A stretch of 32,900 nt of DNA from Mesorhizobium sp. LNHC252B00. Lineage in GTDB: Bacteria > Pseudomonadota > Alphaproteobacteria > Rhizobiales > Rhizobiaceae. Positions within the stretch are counted from its first letter, which is position 1, and every line of letters starts with the position of its first letter. Shown here one piece after another: positions 8,151-14,664 of this stretch. The position numbers and the translations under genes are program-made. Location of the stretch: NCBI RefSeq assembly GCF_000502955.1, contig NZ_AYWO01000018.1:77489-110388 (forward strand), written 5' to 3'. The notes under the pieces were generated by a model. It was not told the DNA's origin. It ran no database searches and worked only from the letters and a program-made list of their open reading frames with translations.

Positions 8151-9071
8151 TCAGGTCCGCGTCTTGGCGACTTCCTCGAGAATCCAATCGCGAAAGGCGA
8201 CGATACGCGGATCGTCGGCGGTACTCTCGGGATAGACCAGGAAATACGCGAACTCGGGCGCTACCCGCAGGCCGAGTTCAAAGGGCTGCACCAGCCTTCC
8301 CTGGGAAAGGTCGTTCGCCACCATGGCGAAATCGGCGAGCGCGACGGCATTGCCGTCGAGCGCCGCCTGGACGGCATCTGTAGAGTTTTTGAACACGACG
8401 GTTCGGCTGTCGTCGAAATCGTTGACACCGGCGGCCGCCATCCACATCCGCCAGTTCGGCCATGTCACGCCTTGTCGCGACCACTCGATATGGGCAAGCG
8501 TGTGGTTGAAAAGATCGCGCGGCTCGCGCAGCGGCGGACCGGAGGTCAACAGGCTCGGGCTGCACACCGGAATGAGGATGTTGTCGAACAGCCGGTGGGC
8601 GCGAAGTCCCGGGTATTTGCCGGCACCAAAGCGGATGCCGACATCGATGTCATCAAGTTCGAAATCCCGCAGTTCATAGGCGATGTCGAATCTCAGCTCG
8701 ATATGGGGCTGATGCTTGCGAAAATGGTCGACGCGACGCATCAGCCATTTTGACGCGAACTGTGCGTCGAGCGTCACCTTCAAAAGGGCCGTACCGCGCG
8801 TCAGCTTATGCGCCCGCGAAACGGCCCGGCCTAGCAGGTCGAGCGCGTCGGTGGAGGCCTCGAACAGCACAGCGCCCGCCTCGGTCAGCCGGATGGTGCG
8901 GCTGGTGCGTGTAAAGAGCACCAGTCCGAGCTGATCCTCGATTTCCTTGATCTGGTGGCTGACGGCGGCTGGCGTCAGGCCCAGCTCATCGGCGGCGCGG
9001 GTGAAATTAAGGTGCCGGGCCGCTGCTTCCAGCGTCCTCAAGGCGCGAGTTCCGGGCAGCAGGCGGGTCAT
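8151..9071 (-). CDS. LysR-family transcriptional regulator, GcvA-like
   Basis: A 306-residue regulator with the winged helix-turn-helix at about residues 7-65 (FTRAADELGLTPAAVSHQIKEIEDQLG, then LFTRTSRTIRLTEAG) and a substrate-binding-like effector domain at about 92-300. The HTH and the WPNWRMWMAAAGV segment resemble the GcvA/AmpR branch. The ATG at 9071 has GAGGATAAG directly ahead. The gene is divergent from the DUF1127 gene over 130 bases containing a 20-base dyad at 9101-9120, a plausible autoregulatory site. The effector is not predictable. Confidence 0.93.
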   Translation of the reverse strand: MTRLLPGTRALRTLEAAARHLNFTRAADELGLTPAAVSHQIKEIEDQLGLVLFTRTSRTIRLTEAGAVLFEASTDALDLLGRAVSRAHKLTRGTALLKVTLDAQFASKWLMRRVDHFRKHQPHIELRFDIAYELRDFELDDIDVGIRFGAGKYPGLRAHRLFDNILIPVCSPSLLTSGPPLREPRDLFNHTLAHIEWSRQGVTWPNWRMWMAAAGVNDFDDSRTVVFKNSTDAVQAALDGNAVALADFAMVANDLSQGRLVQPFELGLRVAPEFAYFLVYPESTADDPRIVAFRDWILEEVAKTRT

Positions 9072-9100
9072 CTTATCCTCAAAGAAAACTTGATGATCCA

Positions 9101-9120
9101 GAGAAAACTACTCGTTTCTC
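9101..9120. promoter_or_regulatory. Dyad in the LysR / DUF1127 divergent promoter region
   Basis: GAGAAA (9101-9106) and TTTCTC (9115-9120) form an inverted repeat with an 8-base spacer, 30 bases upstream of the LysR start. LysR regulators usually bind interrupted dyads next to their own gene, so this is a reasonable operator candidate. The exact T-N11-A form is not evident. Confidence 0.35.
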
Positions 9121-9201
9121 ACAGTAATTTCAATATGGCATGATCCAGCCATCGAAGCATTATCAAGCCGGACTTGATGCCCGGAGAGAACGGATCACCC
9201 C

Positions 9202-9462
9202 ATGTCCATCATCGCTTTGAATTCATCGACACGCCGTCCGGCCTGGCTGACGGAGGCCCTTGACTGGCTGCGCCATGCCCGGGTCGCGATCAATCTCCCG
9301 CACCAGAACGTCGAAGACCTGTCGGATCGGCAGCTGCGCGACGTCGGCGCCAGGCGCAAGGACGTTGCACGCGCCATGGACCGCGAAATGGGCCGCCTCG
9401 GCCTTCTCGACATCGGCTGGCAAAGGAATAAGGAGACAGGCAGTAAAGGAATAGGGGGCTAA
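9202..9462 (+). CDS. DUF1127 small protein
   Basis: An 86-residue basic protein. The DUF1127 core lies at about 40-70 (NVEDLSDRQLRDVGARRKDVARAM), an arginine-rich motif found in many small proteins of this order. Some members bind RNA or act in phosphate and carbon metabolism, but the role of this one is unknown. The last 12 or so residues (RNKETGSKGIGG) are outside the domain and are encoded by purine-rich DNA resembling the complement of the heptamer array that follows at 9482. It is divergent from the LysR gene. Confidence 0.88.
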   Translation: MSIIALNSSTRRPAWLTEALDWLRHARVAINLPHQNVEDLSDRQLRDVGARRKDVARAMDREMGRLGLLDIGWQRNKETGSKGIGG

Positions 9463-9463
9463 A

Positions 9464-9477
9464 GCGCGCCGACGCGC
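9464..9477 (-). terminator. GC hairpin between the DUF1127 and L,D-transpeptidase genes
   Basis: GCGCG (9464-9468) pairs with CGCGC (9473-9477) around a 4-base loop. Read on the minus strand it is followed by TTTAG, so it may weakly terminate the L,D-transpeptidase message; on the plus strand it follows the DUF1127 stop directly. The stem is short and the T-run is poor. Confidence 0.3.
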
Positions 9478-9481
9478 ATCC

Positions 9482-9516
9482 ACTCCCTACTCCCTACTCC
9501 CTACTCCCTACTCCCT
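9482..9516 (-). repeat. Five tandem heptamers with G-quadruplex pattern
   Basis: Five exact copies of ACTCCCT on the plus strand, AGGGAGT on the minus strand. The minus strand therefore has five GGG runs spaced by four bases, which satisfies the usual G-quadruplex pattern. The TAG stop of the L,D-transpeptidase gene (9515-9517) overlaps the first repeat read in its sense direction, so the repeats form the start of that gene's 3' untranslated region. Confidence 0.9.
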
Positions 9517-10111
9517 ACCTCACCACCCTCACCACCGTCCGATCCGACAGCAGCGGCAAAAGCCGCGCCATGGTTCGCGCCGTCACCGCCACGCAGCCTT
9601 GCGTCGGCGTGAAGCCGGGGCGCGCCAGGTGGAAGAAGATAGCGCTGCCGCGGCCGCGCCGGCGTGGCGCCACGTTCCAGTCGAGCACCAGGCAGGCATC
9701 GTAGAGCCGGTCGTCGCGCCGCATGCGTTCGTGGCTGGCACCATAGGGGATCTTGACCGGCCTGTTGTAATTGCGGTCGTCAGGCACTTCGCACCAGCCC
9801 AGATCAGGCCCGATCGGCGTCATCGTCAGACGGGTCTTGCGGCCGCTGGAGAACTGATCTCCCCGGAAATATCCCGACAGGATCCGCATCGAGGCCAGCG
9901 GCGTGGCGCCGTCGCCTTCGCGCTTGTCGGCCGAGATACCGCCGCCCCCCAGCGCGCACGCAAACACCGTTTTGCCGGCCTGCAGCAGGCCCTGGCTTGG
10001 ATGGCCGGGCCTGGCCCGCACGGTCAGCACGCGCAGCCCTTTTCGCAAAATTGCGCCGGCTGCATTGCGATCGTGTTTTTTCTTGTATGATCGTGCCACG
10101 GAACAAATCAC
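9515..10111 (-). CDS. L,D-transpeptidase (YkuD) family protein
   Basis: Up to 198 residues. The catalytic region is IFFHLARPGFTPTQGCVAV near residues 160-178, which fits the YkuD pattern of histidine, then S/T-x-G-C with the nucleophilic cysteine. The conserved histidine after the cysteine (HGCHG form) is replaced by valine-alanine, a variant seen in a short alphaproteobacterial subgroup. Such enzymes make 3-3 peptidoglycan cross-links or attach proteins to peptidoglycan. No signal peptide is clear. The GTG at 10111 has no good ribosome-binding site, and a TTG about 24 codons later is an alternative, so the N-terminus is uncertain. The gene is divergent from the CenR-like regulator across 84 bases. 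Confidence 0.8.
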   Translation of the reverse strand: MICSVARSYKKKHDRNAAGAILRKGLRVLTVRARPGHPSQGLLQAGKTVFACALGGGGISADKREGDGATPLASMRILSGYFRGDQFSSGRKTRLTMTPIGPDLGWCEVPDDRNYNRPVKIPYGASHERMRRDDRLYDACLVLDWNVAPRRRGRGSAIFFHLARPGFTPTQGCVAVTARTMARLLPLLSDRTVVRVVR

Positions 10112-10195
10112 TGTGATCGGCTGTTGTGCCGGTCAGCTTCCGCATAAACAGGCAGCGGTCAACTGAATTTTCTTTTCAAAACAACGGATTGATCC

Positions 10196-10879
10196 ATGAC
10201 TTCACGCACCATTCTAATCGTCGATGACGATGACGACCTGCGCGGCACCCTGGTCGAGCAATTGTCCCTTTACGAGGAATTCGACGTGCTGCAGGAATCG
10301 ACTGCCGCAAAAGGTGTCGCCACTGCGCGCGGCGGCCTCATCGATCTGCTTATCATGGATGTCGGGCTGCCCGACATGGATGGCCGCGAAGCGGTAAAGA
10401 TCCTGCGCAAGGGCGGCTACAAGGCGCCCATCATCATGCTCACCGGCCACGACACCGATTCGGATACGATCCTTGGCCTCGAAGCCGGCGCCAACGACTA
10501 TGTGACGAAGCCGTTCCGTTTCGCTGTGCTGCTCGCGCGCATTCGCGCGCAATTGCGCCAGCATGAGCAGAGCGAGGACGCCACTTTCTCGGTTGGGCCT
10601 TACACCTTCAAGCCCAGCCAGAAACTGCTGATCGACCCGCGCGGCGGCAAGGTGCGGCTGACGGAGAAAGAGGCCTCGATCATCAAATATCTCTATCGCG
10701 CCGACCAGAAGGTGGTGACGCGCGACGTGCTGCTCGAGGAAGTGTGGGGCTACAATTCCGGCGTCACTACGCACACGCTGGAAACTCATGTCTACCGGCT
10801 ACGCCAGAAGATCGAGCGCGATCCTTCCAATGCGGAAATTCTTGTGACAGAAAGCGGTGGCTACAAGCTGGTTCCTTAA
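10196..10879 (+). CDS. cenR: OmpR-family response regulator, CenR/OtpR-like
   Basis: A 227-residue regulator. The receiver domain (about 1-120) has the acidic cluster VDDDDDLR, the phosphoacceptor in LLIMDVGLPDMDG (about D55), the threonine in MLTGHD and the lysine in YVTKPFR. The winged-helix DNA-binding domain (about 130-227) holds VRLTEKEASIIKYL and THTLETHVYRLRQKIE. It closely resembles the rhizobial and Brucella cell-envelope regulator CenR (called OtpR in Brucella melitensis). As there, it is followed by a cyclic-nucleotide-binding protein. No histidine kinase is adjacent, which is normal for this regulator. Confidence 0.88.
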   Translation: MTSRTILIVDDDDDLRGTLVEQLSLYEEFDVLQESTAAKGVATARGGLIDLLIMDVGLPDMDGREAVKILRKGGYKAPIIMLTGHDTDSDTILGLEAGANDYVTKPFRFAVLLARIRAQLRQHEQSEDATFSVGPYTFKPSQKLLIDPRGGKVRLTEKEASIIKYLYRADQKVVTRDVLLEEVWGYNSGVTTHTLETHVYRLRQKIERDPSNAEILVTESGGYKLVP

Positions 10880-11000
10880 ACATTTCATTATCCAATGAGC
10901 GGTCTGGGCGGGACTGCTGTCGGGTGCGATCCTGTCGGAGGGGGATTCAGGATCGACTCGTGAAGGAGGGATTGGACTGACCGTTCGGGGACACAGCTAG

Positions 11001-11456
11001 ATGGCGCTGGATGACGACATCCGCATCCTGTCCGCCGTGAGGCTCTTCGAGGGCTTCACGCAGGAACAATTGCGCCTGCTCGCCTTTGGCGCCGAGAACA
11101 CCAGGCTGCTTGCCAACCACAAGCTTTACCGCGAGGACGACGAGGCCGATTCGGCCTATATCGTGGTCAGCGGGCGTATCGTCCTCTATCGGGAGCAGGA
11201 TGGCGAACGCATCCCGATCGGCACCGCCGGCCCCGGCACGATCCTGAGCGAACTGGCCTTGATCGCCGACACCAATCGGCTGACCAGCGCATCGGCCGAA
11301 ATCGATTCCGAAGTGATCCGGCTCAGCCGCAAGATGTTCCGCCGTATCCTGGAGGAATATCCCGAAGTGGCGGTTCAGTTGCACCAGCGAATCCTGGAGG
11401 ATTTCCAGGCGATGATCCGCCGCATCGAAGAGCTGGCGCCACGCTTCTCCGGCTGA
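11001..11456 (+). CDS. Cyclic-nucleotide-binding domain protein
   Basis: A 151-residue protein made almost wholly of one cNMP-binding domain (about 10-125) with a short C-terminal helix and no DNA-binding or kinase domain. The phosphate-binding cassette reads GTILSELALIADTNRLTSAS: the glutamate (SEL) and arginine (TNR) that contact ribose and phosphate are kept, but the usual glycine before the glutamate is serine. Orthologues next to CenR/OtpR are sometimes named cAMP-dependent protein kinase regulatory subunit. A GGGGA sequence precedes the ATG; the 121-base gap from the regulator gene holds no terminator, so cotranscription is likely. Confidence 0.88.
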   Translation: MALDDDIRILSAVRLFEGFTQEQLRLLAFGAENTRLLANHKLYREDDEADSAYIVVSGRIVLYREQDGERIPIGTAGPGTILSELALIADTNRLTSASAEIDSEVIRLSRKMFRRILEEYPEVAVQLHQRILEDFQAMIRRIEELAPRFSG

Positions 11457-11602
11457 GATGGAGGCGCAGATATACGGGCTGACCGTACTGCCGCCCGGAC
11501 CTGAGGGTTCCGTTGACAGGCAACAGGTGAAATCCTACAGAACCCCTCGAAGGCGGGCGGCCTAACAGGCACCGCCACCACCAGGTTCCTGGGGAGCGAG
11601 GC

Positions 11603-12694
11603 ATGCTGCCAGCTCGGTATGAGACGATCATCCTGTATGCCCGCAACGACGCGTTCGGCGACGGATTGATCCGGATTCCGGCTTTGCGCGCCGCCAGAAC
11701 CGCGTTCCCCGATAGTTTTATCGTCTACGGAACCACCGGCTCGTCGTCCCTTGAACATGTCCTCGATCGCCATGCCGGCCACTTGGTCGATGCGATCAAT
11801 GTACGGACGCCTCTGGCGCATCTCGTCGCCAGCCACCGCAAGGGCAAGGGGCGATTGGCCGTTGTCGATTTCCGCATCTCGGCGCGTTGGCTGCTCCAGG
11901 CCTCGGCGTCGCTGCTCGGCCGCGGGATCGCCTATGAAGCGAACTTTCCGGGTTTCGCTCTTTCCTGGCGCCCTGGCCAAAGGTCGGAAGCACGACCCGA
12001 GCACAATGCATGGCGTTACCACCGCCTCATCGAGCGACTTGCGGGGAAACGGTTGCCTTTCGACCATCGGCTGGAGCCCACCCCGGCCGCGCGGGCGGCG
12101 GCCAGGAGCCTGGCGGAGGGCAAGCATGCTCCCTTGATCGTTGTCGCGGCGCATGGCGACGGCGGCAAACGCATGACGGCGGATCAGGTTGTCGCTATCT
12201 CCGACAGCTTGATCGCCGACGGGGCAAATCTTCTCTATGTGAAAACCCCGGGGGACGGCCCTGATGTGGCAGAACTGGCCCAACGCGTGCCGAAGCTGCA
12301 ACTTGTCGATTCCAGCACGGTCGAGGGTGTCGATGTCAGCGATCTTCTGCTGGCGCTCGGAGAGTTTGCCGATCTTTACATTGGCGCCGAAGGCGGTACG
12401 GCACATCTCATGGCGACCGTGATGACGCCGATGGTCATCGTCAGTGGCGGCGCCAATATGGCCCGTTGGAGGCCGCTTTCCAATTGCGTGGACGTGATCG
12501 AGTCCCGCCACGCAAGTCCAACCGGCCTGGTCGCCAATGTCCCGGCGCCGAAAATTATCGAGGCGGCCCAGCGGATGCTGGCGACGCGCCACCGCGACCA
12601 CCCCTACCTGCTGGATCACGCGGCAGGCGTATCAGCGCCGCAATTTCGGGACAACGACACGCGCAAGGACAAAGACTTGAAGCGCGTCGTTTGA
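11603..12694 (+). CDS. Glycosyltransferase family 9 (heptosyltransferase-like) protein
   Basis: A 363-residue GT-B fold protein. The N-terminal YARNDAFGDGLIRIPALRAARTAFP matches the GT9 start (G-D-x2-x2-P-x-L-x2-L/A), and the C-terminal YIGAEGGTAHLMATV matches the family donor-site motif before the late GG. GT9 enzymes add heptose or related sugars to the lipopolysaccharide core; the acceptor cannot be told from sequence. There is no signal peptide, consistent with action at the cytoplasmic face of the inner membrane. GGGGAGCGAGG precedes the ATG. The gene is downstream of the cNMP-binding gene and convergent with xthA, with a repeat element in the gap. Confidence 0.82.
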   Translation: MLPARYETIILYARNDAFGDGLIRIPALRAARTAFPDSFIVYGTTGSSSLEHVLDRHAGHLVDAINVRTPLAHLVASHRKGKGRLAVVDFRISARWLLQASASLLGRGIAYEANFPGFALSWRPGQRSEARPEHNAWRYHRLIERLAGKRLPFDHRLEPTPAARAAARSLAEGKHAPLIVVAAHGDGGKRMTADQVVAISDSLIADGANLLYVKTPGDGPDVAELAQRVPKLQLVDSSTVEGVDVSDLLLALGEFADLYIGAEGGTAHLMATVMTPMVIVSGGANMARWRPLSNCVDVIESRHASPTGLVANVPAPKIIEAAQRMLATRHRDHPYLLDHAAGVSAPQFRDNDTRKDKDLKRVV

Positions 12695-12714
12695 ATCCGT
12701 CTGGCGCGCTTTGG

Positions 12715-12832
12715 GGTGTGTTTGAGATTCAGATCAGGCCGCGTCGAAAAAGGCGGGTTCCGAGTGAAAGCACCGGTAGTACAGGAGGCCGTCATTTGCA
12801 GTCCGGCGGCCTCACTTGAATATAGACACACC
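12715..12832. repeat. Mosaic palindromic intergenic element, copy A
   Basis: A 118-base element with imperfect terminal inverted repeats: GGTGTGTTTGAGATTCAG at the left, and GGTGTGTCTATATTCAAG read inward from the right, alignable with one gap. The left 30 bases are nearly identical to the element at 22004. The central hairpin of copy B is missing or replaced here. It fills the gap between the convergent glycosyltransferase and xthA genes, and its last base overlaps the TAG stop of xthA. It resembles the RIME class of rhizobial intergenic mosaic elements. Confidence 0.75.
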
Positions 12833-13638
12833 TAATCCAGATCGAACCGCGCGATGACAGGCACATGGTCCGACGGGCGCTCCCAGCCGCGCGCCAGGCG
12901 CAGGATCTCGTAGCCGGAAAAGCTGGGCACCAGATTTGGCGACGACCAGACATGGTCGAGCCGGCGGCCGCGGTTAGACGCTTCCCAATCCTGCGCTCGG
13001 TAGCTCCACCAGGTGTAGAGCTTCTGCTCATGCGGCACGTTGAGCCGCATCAGGTCGACCCAGTTGCCGGCGAGGCGCATCGCCTCGAAATTTTCCGTCT
13101 CGACCGGCGTGTGGCTGACGACGTTGAGCAGTTGCTTGTGCGACCAGACGTCGTGTTCGAGCGGGGCGATGTTGAGGTCGCCGACCAGCACCGAGCCGGA
13201 CACCTCGTCATGCTCGGCCCGGATGGCATTCATCTCGGCGACGAAATCGAGTTTGTGCTTGAACTTCCTGTTGATGACGGGATCCGGTTCGTCGCCACCG
13301 GCCGGAACGTAGAAATTGTGCAGCAGGATCGCCTTGCCGCCGGCCCGCACCGTCACCGAGAGGTGCCGGCTGTCCTCGATCTCGCAAAAGCGTCGCTTCT
13401 CGACCACCTCGATCGGCCGCCGCGCCACCGTCGCGACGCCGTGATAGCCCTTCTGGCCATGGAAGGCGATGTGCTCGTAGCCGAGCTTGCGGAAGGCTTT
13501 TTCGGGAAACAGCTCGTCCGGAACCTTGGTTTCCTGCAGGCAGAGCACGTCAGGCGCATGCTCGACGAGCAGGCGTTCGACGATCGGCATGCGCAGCCGA
13601 ACGGAGTTGATGTTCCAGGTGGCGATGGAAAAGGGCAT
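12832..13638 (-). CDS. xthA: Exodeoxyribonuclease III
   Basis: A 268-residue EEP-superfamily nuclease and AP endonuclease of base-excision repair. All motifs are present: FSIATWNINSVR (metal and DNA contact), LCLQETK (metal-binding glutamate), the tyrosine region HNFYVPAGGDEPD, VGDLNIAPLEHDVW (catalytic D and N), GRRLDHVWSSP, and SDHVPVIARF (catalytic histidine). The ATG at 13638 (MPFSIATWN) is chosen over a TTG two codons earlier. It is downstream of the LolA-like gene on the same strand, with a 167-base gap. Confidence 0.95.
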   Translation of the reverse strand: MPFSIATWNINSVRLRMPIVERLLVEHAPDVLCLQETKVPDELFPEKAFRKLGYEHIAFHGQKGYHGVATVARRPIEVVEKRRFCEIEDSRHLSVTVRAGGKAILLHNFYVPAGGDEPDPVINRKFKHKLDFVAEMNAIRAEHDEVSGSVLVGDLNIAPLEHDVWSHKQLLNVVSHTPVETENFEAMRLAGNWVDLMRLNVPHEQKLYTWWSYRAQDWEASNRGRRLDHVWSSPNLVPSFSGYEILRLARGWERPSDHVPVIARFDLD

Positions 13639-13805
13639 TGGCAATCCAGGACAGCGTGCAACCGGCCAGAACCGATGGGTCCCGGCGGGGAAGACGCCTT
13701 TTGACGGAGTCAGCCCGGGAAATTGCCAGCCGCGGGCGGCAAAGACAAGCCGGGCAACGCCCGACGAGGCCCGGCCCGCTGCTTTCCACAGCTATAACGA
13801 CAGGC

Positions 13806-14504
13806 TTAGCGCGGCTTGTTGGTGTTGAGCTCGCGGTTCGCCGTGTAGTCGATGGCAAAAGTGTCAGGCGCGAAGCTGACGCCTTCCTTGGTGTTGAAGA
13901 TCATCACCGTCGTATCCTTGCCCTGCGCGTCGGTGATCGTCCACTGGCGCAAATCGAAGGTTTTCGGATCGAACATCATGGTGATCTTCGAATTGCCGAA
14001 CACCGATTTGTCGGCGAGCTGGATGGTAGTAAGGTCATCCTCCTGCTTGACGCTTTTGACCCGGTCGCCGGAGAGGTCGATCCTGTCGTCGAGCAGCAGC
14101 TTCAAAGGCGTCTTCGACAGCGGATAGAGATCTGACGTGTTGAGCTTCTTGTTCAGGATGACCACCGACTTGCCGTCTGAAATCACCCGGAAGTTTGAAG
14201 AGCCATCATAGTTGAAGCGGATCTTGCCGGGCCGTTCGAGGAAGAACTTGCCGCCTGTCTGCTCGCCCTTGGGGCCGAACTGCACGAATTCGCCGCTCAT
14301 CGATTTGACCGAGGAAAAATGATCGGCGATCTTCTGTGCCGCGGCCGGCACGGCCGCCTGCGCCGAGGCCAGCACCTGGAAGCCGGGCACCGCGTTGAAG
14401 GCTGCCGCCCCTGCAATCGCCAGGCCGAGGCCCAGCAACTGACGCCGTGAGGGAGCAACTTTGCCGGGCGCTGAAGGATCATTTCTCATGTCGGTCACTC
14501 TCAT
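13806..14504 (-). CDS. LolA-like outer-membrane lipoprotein carrier family protein
   Basis: A 232-residue periplasmic protein. The N-terminus carries SRRQLLGLGLAIAGAAAF at about residues 19-36, a twin-arginine-type export signal, with cleavage likely after VLASAQA. The mature part has the LolA fold signatures SVKSMSGEFVQFGPKGEQTGGKFFLERPGKIRFNYD and the later strand IQLADKSVFGNSKITMMFDPKTF. LolA ferries lipoproteins from the LolCDE complex to the outer membrane. This group of alphaproteobacterial proteins is annotated as LolA or LolA-like, and the exact role is inferred. AGGAATCAG precedes the start; an internal ATG at 14489 is possible. It follows ftsK on the same strand. Confidence 0.85.
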   Translation of the reverse strand: MRVTDMRNDPSAPGKVAPSRRQLLGLGLAIAGAAAFNAVPGFQVLASAQAAVPAAAQKIADHFSSVKSMSGEFVQFGPKGEQTGGKFFLERPGKIRFNYDGSSNFRVISDGKSVVILNKKLNTSDLYPLSKTPLKLLLDDRIDLSGDRVKSVKQEDDLTTIQLADKSVFGNSKITMMFDPKTFDLRQWTITDAQGKDTTVMIFNTKEGVSFAPDTFAIDYTANRELNTNKPR

Positions 14505-14626
14505 CTGATTCCTGAGTTGTTCTGTGCTTGGACCGCCAGTTAGGCTGAAATTTGGCGGGTCAAGCGTCCCTCAGTCGGTTCAACGCCTTGAAACGTTCCA
14601 GGTTGCCGGACCGGCTGTCACAAGCG

Positions 14627-14664
14627 TCAGGCCTTCTCGTCAGAATCAGGCCTTCTCGTCAGAA
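14627..14664. repeat. 19-base perfect tandem duplication over the ftsK stop
   Basis: TCAGGCCTTCTCGTCAGAA occurs twice with no spacer (14627-14645 and 14646-14664). On the minus strand the unit contains TGA, and the upstream copy covers the ftsK stop at 14659-14661. It looks like a recent replication-slippage duplication with no effect on the protein. Confidence 0.9.

Noticed and set aside
9482..9516. Tandem heptamers considered as a CRISPR array
   Set aside because: Units are 7 bases with no spacers and no cas genes nearby; it is a simple tandem repeat.
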